Position numbers and translations under genes: made by a program | NCBI GenBank assembly: GCA_900554685.1 | Contig: USIG01000022.1 | Coordinates: 1-18,776 of the forward strand | DNA: 18,776 nucleotides | Origin: an uncultured Cryptobacterium sp. | GTDB taxonomy: Bacteria > Actinomycetota > Coriobacteriia > Coriobacteriales > Eggerthellaceae | Reading direction: 5' to 3' | Notes under the pieces: generated by a model | What the model was told of the DNA's origin: nothing | The model's input: the letters and a program-made list of their open reading frames with translations, nothing else | The model's database searches: none | In this document: positions 6,817-13,545 of the stretch, one piece after another | Layout of the letters: each line of letters starts with the position of its first letter | How positions within the stretch are numbered: position 1 is the stretch's first letter

Positions 6817-6841
6817 ACGGCGCAGCAGTGCGCCGTTTTTG
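6817..6841 (+). terminator. Strong intrinsic terminator after tetR
   Basis: ACGGCGCA-GCAG-TGCGCCGT followed by TTTTG and further T residues: an 8-bp GC-rich perfect stem with tetraloop. It ends about 20 nt before the start of the next MFS gene, so it either separates that gene from tetR or acts as an attenuator in its leader. Confidence 0.88.
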
Positions 6842-6860
6842 TTGGACAAGGGACGGTTTC

Positions 6861-8084
6861 GTGGAATATAGTGCTGGTCGCACAAAGCTTGCTACGGTTG
6901 CATTGGTTACGGTTGGTTTCGCTCTAGGGTTTGCTGAGTTTATTGTTATTGGTATTACTCCCGACATTGCTGAAATCTATCAAATTCCTCTTTCTGATGC
7001 GGGTAACTTGGTGGGGTATTTTGCGGTAGCCTATGCGGTATCTACGCCGATTATCGTGCTTTCAACAGGGCGTTTTAAACGCTTTCCTTTGTTCGTGATA
7101 TTTTTGATTGTCTTCAATATAGGAAATTTGCTTGCTATTTTTGCGCCTAGTTACGAAGTGCTTATGCTTGCGCGCATCTGCACGGCTGTTGTTTCTGGCG
7201 TGACGCTTTCGACTGTGATGACCTTCATCAATGACATTATTCCCCAAGAGCAAGCACCACGTATTATTTCGTTTGTGTATGCGGGCTTTTCGGTAGCAAG
7301 TGTCTTGGGTACTCCTATCGGTACCTTGCTTTCAGATGCCTTTGGTATCAAATCCGCCTTTGTTGCGGTTGAGGCTGTAGCGCTTTTGGTTACGGTGCTG
7401 CTTCTTATTTCCGTGCCACGATCGGGATCAACTGATGTTTCTTCGAGCGTGCGTGAGCAGTTGGTTATCCTGAAAGACCGTCGTATCATTTTGGTTTTGA
7501 TCATGAAAGCCTTTGGTATGGCGGCGACCTACGTGTTCTACGTGTACGTCACTCCGATTCTGGAAGATTCGGTCGGACTTTCTGTGTGGATGGTAAGTTT
7601 GGTGCTGTTCTTCTATGGTGGCGCCACTATCGTGTCGAATTTGGGAAGCGGATCATTGGCGCAACGCTATGGGTTAGGCAAGCTTCCTTTGATGTTTGCG
7701 CTGCAGGCGGTAGTGCTGGCACTGCTCGGGGTAAGCCTTGCATCAGGAAACACGATCCTGTGCATCATTAATGTAGTGCTAACAGGGGTGTTTATTTATC
7801 ACATGAACGCACCTTTGCAGTCGTATTTATTGCAGGTTTCTGCGAAGGATTACCCGAGGGCTTTAACCCTTGCATCAGCGGTCATGCCTACCTCCTCTGA
7901 TATTGGTATCGCAACGGGTTCGTTTATGGGCGGCGTAGTGGCAACCAATTTAGGGTTTGCATGGTCGGGCCCGGTAGGTGCTCTTCTTGCGGTGGTTTCC
8001 GTTGTTGCTGCGTTCATGATTTTGCAGCCTGAAAGCCGCATGGGAGGATCGCTGCGTTCGCGTCTTCGTCGCGCAAAGAAGTAA
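6861..8084 (+). CDS. MFS transporter, DHA1-like (12-TM)
   Basis: 407-residue membrane transporter of the major facilitator superfamily. Seen: FALGFAEFIVIGITPDIAE in the first helix, YFAVAYAVSTPIIV in TM2, the loop STGRFKR between TM2 and TM3, ARICTAVVSGVTLSTVMTF in TM4, GTPIGTLLSDAFG in TM5 as in motif C of antiporters, and a basic C-terminus. This resembles AraJ/YdhP-type drug or sugar efflux DHA1 proteins; substrate unknown. I start at GTG 6861, which has AAGGGA eight bases upstream. An ATG at 6813 in the same frame would extend the protein by 16 residues, but those codons lie within the terminator hairpin and have no ribosome binding site. Likely co-controlled with or by the upstream TetR gene; convergent with the CoA-transferase gene. 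Confidence 0.92.
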   Translation: MEYSAGRTKLATVALVTVGFALGFAEFIVIGITPDIAEIYQIPLSDAGNLVGYFAVAYAVSTPIIVLSTGRFKRFPLFVIFLIVFNIGNLLAIFAPSYEVLMLARICTAVVSGVTLSTVMTFINDIIPQEQAPRIISFVYAGFSVASVLGTPIGTLLSDAFGIKSAFVAVEAVALLVTVLLLISVPRSGSTDVSSSVREQLVILKDRRIILVLIMKAFGMAATYVFYVYVTPILEDSVGLSVWMVSLVLFFYGGATIVSNLGSGSLAQRYGLGKLPLMFALQAVVLALLGVSLASGNTILCIINVVLTGVFIYHMNAPLQSYLLQVSAKDYPRALTLASAVMPTSSDIGIATGSFMGGVVATNLGFAWSGPVGALLAVVSVVAAFMILQPESRMGGSLRSRLRRAKK

Positions 8085-8100
8085 ACCATTGAGTCTTTTC

Positions 8101-8248
8101 GCGAGTTTTGTGCGGCGGCAATCTAACTGCGAGCTTTTTCGTGCGCGGTGCCGGCTTAACTACAAGTTTTCGTGTGTGGCGCCAGTCCATCTGAGAATTT
8201 CCCCGTGCGTAGCGCCAGCCTCACCGTAAGTTTTGCGTGACGTTAGTA
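8101..8248. repeat. Degenerate ~32-bp tandem repeat between convergent genes
   Basis: Five imperfect units at about 8101-8128, 8129-8161, 8162-8192, 8193-8225 and 8226-8248. Each starts GNNAGTTTT-like, continues CGTGCGNGG, then CGCCAGCC and ends TAACT-like. The last unit runs into the 3' end of the CoA-transferase gene. The tract fills almost the whole gap between the two convergent stop codons; no canonical terminator is present there. Confidence 0.65.
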
Positions 8249-9601
8249 CAAAAAGCCCAGTTTCTTGGCTTCGTAGGTTAATTCGTCACGAAAATCGGGA
8301 TGCGCGATGTTGATCAAACGTTGGGCGCGGGTTGGGATGTCGGCCCAGCGCAGATCGGCAACACCATATTCGGTTACTACATACTGAAGGTCATTACGCA
8401 GCGAAGTGATAGCGCTTCCCGGTGCAAGTGTGGGAACAATTTTGGAAACATCGCCTTTTTTGGTGTGGGCTACGCTGGTAACAGCAATAAATCCTCGTCC
8501 ATTTTTGGCATTTTTGATACCGCGAACAAAATCAAACTGTCCACCACTTGCAGAGTATTGACGAGCGCCGATACTTTCAGCGCAAACCTGTCCTGTTAAA
8601 TCGATGCTGACAGCAGTATTAACAGAAACGAGATTGTCGTTTTGAGCAATGTTGTATGGATTGCAGACGGTCTCGTAAGAGCAGTAATACATATCGGGGT
8701 TGTCGTTGATGAAGTCGTAGAGGCGCTGGGTGCCAGTAGAATAACCCGCAACAGAAACGCCGGGAAGGTAGTTTTTACGAGAATTATCAATAACGCCTTT
8801 CATCTGCAGTTGGACAAAGGCGTCGGAAAACATTTCGGTAAAAACGCCTAAATGTTGTTTGGTACTGAGTCCTGCCGCTATGGCGTTGATTATGCCGCCA
8901 ATGCCAAGCTGGATGCAGTCACCATCGTTAACGCGGTCGACTATGAGTTCAGCAACTTTGATCTCTTCAGGGGTCGGTTTGGGCGTCTCAACGTCTTCGA
9001 GCGCTTCATCTTGAATAAAAAAGGCATCAATAGTGCTGACGTGATAGTTATGCGAATCACCAAAAACACGCGGCAGGCGGGTGTTGATCTGCGCAATGAT
9101 ATGTTTTGCACCACGCAGCGCACCCTGCTCAAATCCGAGGGGGCCAATATTGCAGTATCCCTGGTCGTTAGGCGGGGTCATCTGAACTACTGCATAATCG
9201 AATCCAATTTCTTCAAGCATTCTGTTGGTGTCAGAAAAGTGAACAGGAATGTGCGTAACGCATCCCGATCCCTGGGCAAAGCCAGTTCGTTCGTTTGGTC
9301 CAGCGAAATAGGTATGGTAGCGAAACTGGTCGGGTGTTGTATGTATATCGGCAAAGGTTACATCGCCGTTCATATAGTTGCCGTACATATCGATACCGGA
9401 AAGGGTTCCGTTTTTGATCCGCGCAAGAAGTTCGTTAATGATGGTGGTGGGCACATGCAGGCCGCCCATATAAACTTTCTGCTTCTTTGAGGTGGTAGAG
9501 TCGCTCGGGGATTGGGAAGCCTTGGTGTTTCCCACTAGATGTTCTTCGAAAATCTGATCGAGTGTAACGCACTTTTGTTCATAGTCCTGTTGCCAGTTCA
9601 T
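8243..9601 (-). CDS. Acetyl-CoA hydrolase/transferase-family CoA-transferase
   Basis: 452-residue cytosolic CoA-transferase of the family holding 4-hydroxybutyrate and butyryl-CoA:acetate CoA-transferases, which move CoA between a carboxylic acid and acetyl-CoA via a glutamyl-CoA enzyme intermediate. Seen: LGIGGIINAIAAGL at 232-245, the probable catalytic Glu256 in FTEMFSDAFVQL, the CoA-site region ARQYSASGGQFDFVRG at 347-361, and TEYGVADLR at 410-418. Residues 24-42 form a Ser/Thr/Lys-rich insert in the N-terminal region. I start at ATG 9599-9601 because AGGAG lies five bases upstream; the longest frame to 9733 would run through a likely promoter. It is divergent from citrate synthase, so both acetyl-CoA enzymes share a control region. 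Likely role: energy-yielding acyl-CoA/acetate exchange in amino-acid fermentation; the exact acyl substrate is unresolved. Confidence 0.92.
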   Translation of the reverse strand: MNWQQDYEQKCVTLDQIFEEHLVGNTKASQSPSDSTTSKKQKVYMGGLHVPTTIINELLARIKNGTLSGIDMYGNYMNGDVTFADIHTTPDQFRYHTYFAGPNERTGFAQGSGCVTHIPVHFSDTNRMLEEIGFDYAVVQMTPPNDQGYCNIGPLGFEQGALRGAKHIIAQINTRLPRVFGDSHNYHVSTIDAFFIQDEALEDVETPKPTPEEIKVAELIVDRVNDGDCIQLGIGGIINAIAAGLSTKQHLGVFTEMFSDAFVQLQMKGVIDNSRKNYLPGVSVAGYSTGTQRLYDFINDNPDMYYCSYETVCNPYNIAQNDNLVSVNTAVSIDLTGQVCAESIGARQYSASGGQFDFVRGIKNAKNGRGFIAVTSVAHTKKGDVSKIVPTLAPGSAITSLRNDLQYVVTEYGVADLRWADIPTRAQRLINIAHPDFRDELTYEAKKLGFLY

Positions 9602-9656
9602 TATTTCTCCTGACTCATACTGCCCCTGTAGAGTTCCCCTTAAACACACTTTCAAA

Positions 9657-9710
9657 CGCACGATGTTGTCTTGCTGGCAGGTCCAAAATGCCAGACCGTA
9701 CAACAGTGCG
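9657..9710 (-). promoter_or_regulatory. Large hairpin in the 5' leader of the CoA-transferase gene
   Basis: Nested complementary arms: CGCAC/GTGCG (9657-9661 with 9706-9710), TGTTGT/ACAACA (9664-9669 with 9700-9705) and TGGCA/TGCCA (9675-9679 with 9689-9693). All lie within the probable untranslated leader. No U-tract follows. I do not recognise a known riboswitch family. Confidence 0.5.
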
Positions 9711-9723
9711 CGTGTGTAGATAA

Positions 9724-9732
9724 AGTGTAGCA
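9724..9732 (-). promoter_or_regulatory. Extended -10 promoter candidate for the CoA-transferase gene
   Basis: Minus strand TGCTACACT fits an extended -10 (TGn plus TACACT, four of six matches). No good -35 is seen. A start of transcription near 9717 would give a leader of about 115 nt carrying the hairpin at 9657-9710. Confidence 0.4.
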
Positions 9733-9864
9733 CGCTTTAATAATGTTTCGCCCGCGTAACAAATGGCACTCTCTCAGCCGTTTATCTTCGTATTGTGACG
9801 TTTAAAAAGCTTTGTCGTTTTTCTCGGGGGTAAAATTGTTTTTTGTAAAACGAAAGGAACTCCC

Positions 9865-11202
9865 ATGGAAGAACGCAAGCTTTCTCTATATGAAAACATC
9901 ACTAAAGTAAACTCGGTCGATCCAGAACTCTACGAACGCTATCCTGTTAAGCGTGGTCTTCGTAATAGCGATGGATCGGGTGTAATTGCTGGAATCACAA
10001 ACATCTCCAATGTTCATGGTTATATGATCAGCGAAGGTGACAAAATTGCCGACGAAGGAAAGTTAACGCTTCGCGGCTATGACTTGTATGACCTTCTGAG
10101 TGGTGACGAGGACAAGCGTTTTCGTTATGAAGAAATTGCCTATCTTCTTTTGATGGGGGATCTGCCGACGCAAGATCAGCTCGATTTCTTTGTCTCGCGC
10201 CTTGATGCTCATCGCGAATTGCCTGATGGCTTTACGGCTTCAAAAATTATGAGCACTCCTTCGCCAGATATTATGAACTTACTCGCTCGTTCAGTACTGG
10301 TACTGTATGCCGATGATCCTCACGCCGAAGATCGTTCTTACGAGCATGAAATTTCAACAGCAGTTACCTTGCTTTCGCGTCTTCCTCGCATTATGGTGCT
10401 TGCTTATTATGCAAAGCAGGCGGCGTTTAATGGCAAATCGATGATTATGCATCGTTTTATTCCAGGTGAATCTACGGCAGAAACCATTCTTTCTATGCTG
10501 CGTCCCGACCGTCACTATACGGCGGAAGAGGCTCGTATGTTGGATATCATGATGTGCTTGCATGCCGAACATGGCGGTGGCAATAACTCTACCTTTACCT
10601 GCCGTGTTCTTACCTCTGCTGATACGGATCCTTATTCTGCCTATGCGGGTGCTATTGGGTCTTTGAAGGGCTCGAAGCATGGCGGAGCGAACCATCAGGT
10701 TCTTGCTATGCAAAAAGAAATCAAAGAAAACGTTTCTGATTGGGAAAATGAAGACGAAGTTGCTTCCTATATTGCCAAGATTGTTAACAAAGAAGCATTT
10801 GACCACACGGGATTGATCTATGGCATGGGTCATGCGGTCTACACCAAGTCTGATCCACGTGCGGTTGTGCTGAAGAAGTTTGCAACCAAAATGGCAGAGG
10901 GTACCGAATTTGAAGCTGAATTGAATCTGCTTAAACTTATTGAACGCTTAAGCCCTGAGGTTATCTTGCAGGAAAAAGGTACCAAAAAGGAAATGTGCGC
11001 AAACGTGGATATGTATTCAGGGTTTGTATATTCTTTGCTGGGTATTCCTACCGATCTCATCACGCCATTGTTTGCGTGTTCTCGTATGGCAGGTTGGGCG
11101 GCGCATCGCTTTGAGGAATTAGTAAGTGGTAAGCGCATTATTCGTCCTGCTTACAAGACGGGCATGAAACCTCGCGCCTATAAACCTATCTCAGAACGCT
11201 AA
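9865..11202 (+). CDS. gltA: Citrate synthase
   Basis: 445-residue cytosolic enzyme condensing acetyl-CoA and oxaloacetate to citrate, the entry step of the oxidative TCA branch; in an anaerobe it most likely feeds 2-oxoglutarate/glutamate synthesis. The three family active-site regions are intact: CLHAEHGGGNNSTF at 231-244 with the catalytic His, YGMGHAVYTKSDPRA at 319-333 with His323, and VDMYSGFVYSLLGIP at 381-395 with Asp382. Length is normal for the Gram-positive type, with an N-terminal extension of about 40 residues. Start ATG has GAAAGGA six bases upstream. It is divergent from the CoA-transferase gene across 263 bp and is followed 131 bp later by pyrE, which seems to have its own promoter. 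Confidence 0.97.
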   Translation: MEERKLSLYENITKVNSVDPELYERYPVKRGLRNSDGSGVIAGITNISNVHGYMISEGDKIADEGKLTLRGYDLYDLLSGDEDKRFRYEEIAYLLLMGDLPTQDQLDFFVSRLDAHRELPDGFTASKIMSTPSPDIMNLLARSVLVLYADDPHAEDRSYEHEISTAVTLLSRLPRIMVLAYYAKQAAFNGKSMIMHRFIPGESTAETILSMLRPDRHYTAEEARMLDIMMCLHAEHGGGNNSTFTCRVLTSADTDPYSAYAGAIGSLKGSKHGGANHQVLAMQKEIKENVSDWENEDEVASYIAKIVNKEAFDHTGLIYGMGHAVYTKSDPRAVVLKKFATKMAEGTEFEAELNLLKLIERLSPEVILQEKGTKKEMCANVDMYSGFVYSLLGIPTDLITPLFACSRMAGWAAHRFEELVSGKRIIRPAYKTGMKPRAYKPISER

Positions 11203-11251
11203 GCAGAGCACTAGGGCATTCAAACCTTTTGTTTCGTGAGAAAAAGCGATT

Positions 11252-11260
11252 TGCTATGAT
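11252..11260 (+). promoter_or_regulatory. Extended -10 promoter candidate for pyrE
   Basis: TGCTATGAT matches an extended -10 (TGn plus TATGAT, five of six). The -35 region is weak. Transcription would start near 11267 and give a leader of about 65 nt containing the hairpin at 11274-11293. Confidence 0.5.
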
Positions 11261-11273
11261 TGACAAGCTGGCA

Positions 11274-11293
11274 GTTGTGCTGGATGGCACAAC
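11274..11293 (+). other. Leader hairpin upstream of pyrE
   Basis: GTTGTGC-TGGATG-GCACAAC, a perfect 7-bp stem with six-base loop, about 40 nt before the pyrE start. There is no U-tract, and the loop does not match the PyrR-binding consensus, so its role is open. Confidence 0.5.
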
Positions 11294-11333
11294 GCGCCCG
11301 TCTTATACATAAATCGCAAGTAAAGGGGATCCC

Positions 11334-12020
11334 ATGGAAGCCTATAAGCAAGAGTTTATTGAGTTTATGGTAGAAAGCCAGGTTTTAAAGTTTGGCGAAT
11401 TTACCCTAAAAAGCGGCCGTAAGTCCCCTTTCTTTATGAACGCCGGTGCTTATGTAACAGGCGGACAGCTTAAGCGTTTAGGCGAATATTACGCTAGTGC
11501 TATTCATGATAATTTCGGGCTAGATTTAGATGTGGTCTTTGGTCCTGCTTATAAGGGCATTCCTCTAGCGGTGGTAACTGCGATTGCGCTTGAAGAGCTG
11601 TACGGCAAAGAGGTGCGTTATTGCTCGAATCGCAAAGAGGTAAAAGATCATGGAGCCGATGCGGGCAATCTATTGGGTTCAGAACTTCATGACGGCGATC
11701 GTGTGGTAATGGTGGAAGATGTTACGACATCGGGTAAGTCAATCGATGAAACATATCCAATCCTGAAAGCTGCTGCAGATGTTGAGGTAAAGGGATTGAT
11801 CGTGTCCTTGAACCGTATGGAAGTTGGCAAGGGCGGCATTGTTACCGCGCAGCAAGAAGTGCAAGAAAAATATGGCTTCCCCGTTGCCTCTATCGTAAGC
11901 ATGGCTGAAGTGGTCGAGATGCTCTACAACCGTGAAGTGCAGGGTCGAGTTGTTATCGATGACGATATCAAAGCGGCTTTGGATGCTTATTATGAGCAGT
12001 ACGGTGTTAAAGGCGCATAA
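11334..12020 (+). CDS. pyrE: Orotate phosphoribosyltransferase
   Basis: 228-residue enzyme joining orotate to PRPP to make orotidine 5'-monophosphate, the fifth step of de novo pyrimidine synthesis. Seen: the N-terminal LKSGRKSPFFMNAG at 25-38, GPAYKGIPLA at 70-79, the flexible catalytic loop NRKEVKDHG at 99-107 with the conserved lysines and His106, and the PRPP-binding motif VVMVEDVTTSGKS at 124-136. Start ATG follows AAAGGGG at good spacing. No other pyr gene is adjacent, so it is a stand-alone copy here. A tandem repeat and a hairpin follow the stop codon. Confidence 0.97.
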   Translation: MEAYKQEFIEFMVESQVLKFGEFTLKSGRKSPFFMNAGAYVTGGQLKRLGEYYASAIHDNFGLDLDVVFGPAYKGIPLAVVTAIALEELYGKEVRYCSNRKEVKDHGADAGNLLGSELHDGDRVVMVEDVTTSGKSIDETYPILKAAADVEVKGLIVSLNRMEVGKGGIVTAQQEVQEKYGFPVASIVSMAEVVEMLYNREVQGRVVIDDDIKAALDAYYEQYGVKGA

Positions 12021-12033
12021 GCTCTTCTCTTGG

Positions 12034-12090
12034 TTGTTATTGCAATACAAGGCTGTTATCACGATACAAGGTTGTCGTCGCAATATAAAT
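12034..12090. repeat. Three-copy 19-bp tandem repeat after pyrE
   Basis: Contiguous units at 12034-12052 (TTGTTATTGCAATACAAGG), 12053-12071 (CTGTTATCACGATACAAGG) and 12072-12090 (TTGTCGTCGCAATATAAAT), beginning 14 bp after the pyrE stop. Units 1 and 2 share 15 of 19 bases; unit 3 is more diverged. Confidence 0.75.
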
Positions 12091-12107
12091 AAATCTGTTC
12101 AATTTGC

Positions 12108-12135
12108 AAGACTCCGCCCTTAGGGGTGGAGTCTT
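12108..12135 (+). terminator. Long hairpin, probable terminator of pyrE
   Basis: AAGACTCCGCCC pairs with GGGTGGAGTCTT (one G-U) around a TTAG loop: a 12-bp stem. It lacks a proper U-tract (GACGTTAT follows), so termination may be inefficient or Rho-assisted. Confidence 0.5.
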
Positions 12136-12162
12136 GACGTTATGTCGCTTAAAATTATTATT
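12134..12162 (+). promoter_or_regulatory. Weak promoter candidate upstream of the aldo/keto reductase
   Basis: TTGACG (five of six to the -35 consensus) abuts the preceding hairpin, and 17 bases later stands ATTATT, a poor -10. If used, the aldo/keto reductase transcript would have a leader of over 200 nt. Apart from this, the inverted repeat at 12297-12338 and the small ORF at 12358, I see nothing in 12136-12403. Confidence 0.25.
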
Positions 12163-12296
12163 ACGTACAAGACGAAAATTAACCCCTATATTTTTCCACC
12201 GAGATTGTTTGCGTCGTGTCTAGTAAGCGCTATTGTGGGCGCCGATAAAGGCAGAGCTAAATGCGCACAAGTTGGCGCGCAACATACTCTTGCGAA

Positions 12297-12338
12297 GGCT
12301 TGCAAAAGAGATCTTGTAAAAGCTTAGCCTTGCAAGCC
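12297..12338 (+). promoter_or_regulatory. Inverted repeat upstream of the small leader ORF
   Basis: GGCTTGCAA at 12297-12305 is the exact reverse complement of TTGCAAGCC at 12330-12338. AAGGCT (12295-12300) could alternatively pair with AGCCTT (12326-12331), so two folds compete. It ends eight bases before an AGGAGG ribosome binding site. Confidence 0.45.
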
Positions 12339-12357
12339 ATGACGCAGGAGGCAATTA

Positions 12358-12420
12358 GTGCTGTTTGTCTCGGTGGAAACTAGAGAAGCAAGGAGCCCGA
12401 AAAATGACAAATCTTCTTGA
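12358..12420 (+). CDS. Possible 20-codon leader ORF overlapping the aldo/keto reductase start
   Basis: A GTG at 12358 sits six bases after a perfect AGGAGG (12346-12351) and opens a 20-codon frame ending with TGA at 12418-12420. It overlaps the aldo/keto reductase start (ATG 12404) in another frame by 17 bases. The encoded peptide, beginning MLFVSVETREARS, has no recognised domain. Its good ribosome binding site and overlap suggest translational coupling or a leader peptide. Not confirmed by any similarity; it may be chance. Confidence 0.35.
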   Translation: MLFVSVETREARSPKNDKSS

Positions 12421-13528
12421 TACGCCAAAGCTTGGTTTTGGCTGCATGCGTCTTCCCTTGACGGATCCCAATGATCAAACTTCGATCGACCTTGATCAGT
12501 TTAAGGCGATGGTGGATACCTTTATGGAAGCAGGCGGAACGTATTTCGATACGGCTTATGTATATCATGAGGGAGCATCGGAGGTTGCGGTACGTGAAGC
12601 GCTGGTAAAGCGTTATCCTCGTGAATCTTTCACCATTGCTACCAAATGTCTGGCATGGGCTCAGCCTGATGCTGAATCCGCAAAAGCCTGTCTTGATACC
12701 TCCCTTGAGCGTTTAGGCGTCGACTATGTTGATTTCTACCTTCTTCACAATGTAGGTGGTGTGCGTACTGCCAAGTTTGATGAATATGGCATGTGGGAAT
12801 GGGCCCAGCAAAAGAAGGACGAAGGCATTATTAAGCACCTCGGATTTTCCATACATGATGGGGCAGATACCCTAGATAAGCTCTTGACCGAGCATCCTAC
12901 TATGGATTTCGTCCAGCTTCAGGTTAACTATCTTGACTGGGAAGATCCTGTGGTTGAAGCTCGTCGTTGTATGGAAGTAGCTGAAAAACATGGGGTTCCT
13001 GTTGTTATTATGGAGCCTGCTCGTGGTGGCCGTTTGGCTAATTTACCAGAGCGCGGCATGCAAATCTTAAAAGCTGCTGAGCCTTCTTTGAGTGCCGTAT
13101 CGTGGGCTTATCGTTTCTGCTATTTCTTGCCTAACGTGATTTCGGTTTTGTCGGGCATGTCTACCTTAGACCAGGTCAAAGAAAATGTTGCTGAATGGAA
13201 GAAGGCACAACCTCTTACATCTGACGATCGTAAGGTATTGTCAGAGGCACTCGAAGCACTTCGAAGTGTGGGTATGATCGACTGCACTAATTGTCGCTAC
13301 TGTGCTAAGGATTGCCCTGCAGGGGTTAAAATTCCTGAAATTATGAGCCTGATGAATTTGGAGAAGATGACCGAAGATCGCGCCTTTGTAAAGGGCTTGT
13401 ATGATTGGCAGGCTAAAGATGGCTACGCGTCGCAATGCACTCAGTGCGGTAACTGCGAGGCAATGTGTCCTCAGGGGCTTCCTATTGTTGAATTATTGGA
13501 AGACGCTGCAGATTGGTACGAAGACTAG
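12404..13528 (+). CDS. Aldo/keto reductase with C-terminal 2x[4Fe-4S] ferredoxin domain
   Basis: 374-residue cytosolic oxidoreductase. Residues 1 to about 270 are an aldo/keto reductase barrel: LGFGCMRLPL at 10-19, tetrad candidates Asp49, Tyr54, Lys81 and His115 (in YFDTAYVYH, ATKCL and YLLHN), and PARGGRL at 205-211. The C-terminal part carries two cysteine clusters, C294-x2-C297-x2-C300-x3-C304-P and C345-x2-C348-x2-C351-x3-C355-P, the pattern binding two [4Fe-4S] centres. This subfamily is common in anaerobes and probably couples carbonyl reduction to electron transfer; the substrate is unknown. I start at ATG 12404 because AAGGAG lies eight bases upstream; an in-frame TTG at 12365 has much poorer spacing. 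Convergent with the next gene, with stop codons 17 bp apart. Confidence 0.95.
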   Translation: MTNLLDTPKLGFGCMRLPLTDPNDQTSIDLDQFKAMVDTFMEAGGTYFDTAYVYHEGASEVAVREALVKRYPRESFTIATKCLAWAQPDAESAKACLDTSLERLGVDYVDFYLLHNVGGVRTAKFDEYGMWEWAQQKKDEGIIKHLGFSIHDGADTLDKLLTEHPTMDFVQLQVNYLDWEDPVVEARRCMEVAEKHGVPVVIMEPARGGRLANLPERGMQILKAAEPSLSAVSWAYRFCYFLPNVISVLSGMSTLDQVKENVAEWKKAQPLTSDDRKVLSEALEALRSVGMIDCTNCRYCAKDCPAGVKIPEIMSLMNLEKMTEDRAFVKGLYDWQAKDGYASQCTQCGNCEAMCPQGLPIVELLEDAADWYED

Positions 13529-13545
13529 GAAAGCATCAAATGCTG

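Noticed and set aside
8101..8248. CRISPR array
   Set aside because: Units are contiguous and degenerate with no unique spacers and no cas genes nearby.
8852..9490. Long plus-strand frame of 212 codons antisense to the CoA-transferase
   Set aside because: It is a shadow of a well-supported conserved enzyme in the opposite strand, and the translation has no family features.
9602..9733. 44-codon N-terminal extension of the CoA-transferase to 9733
   Set aside because: It would cover the leader hairpin and a probable -10 element, while the ATG at 9601 has a well-spaced AGGAG and matches the family N-terminus.
10354..10833. 159-codon minus-strand frame inside citrate synthase
   Set aside because: Antisense shadow of a gene with intact catalytic motifs; no ribosome binding site.
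12142..12327. 61-codon frame after the pyrE hairpin
   Set aside because: No suitable ribosome binding site, no recognisable motif, composition unlike a protein; likely leader or spacer sequence.
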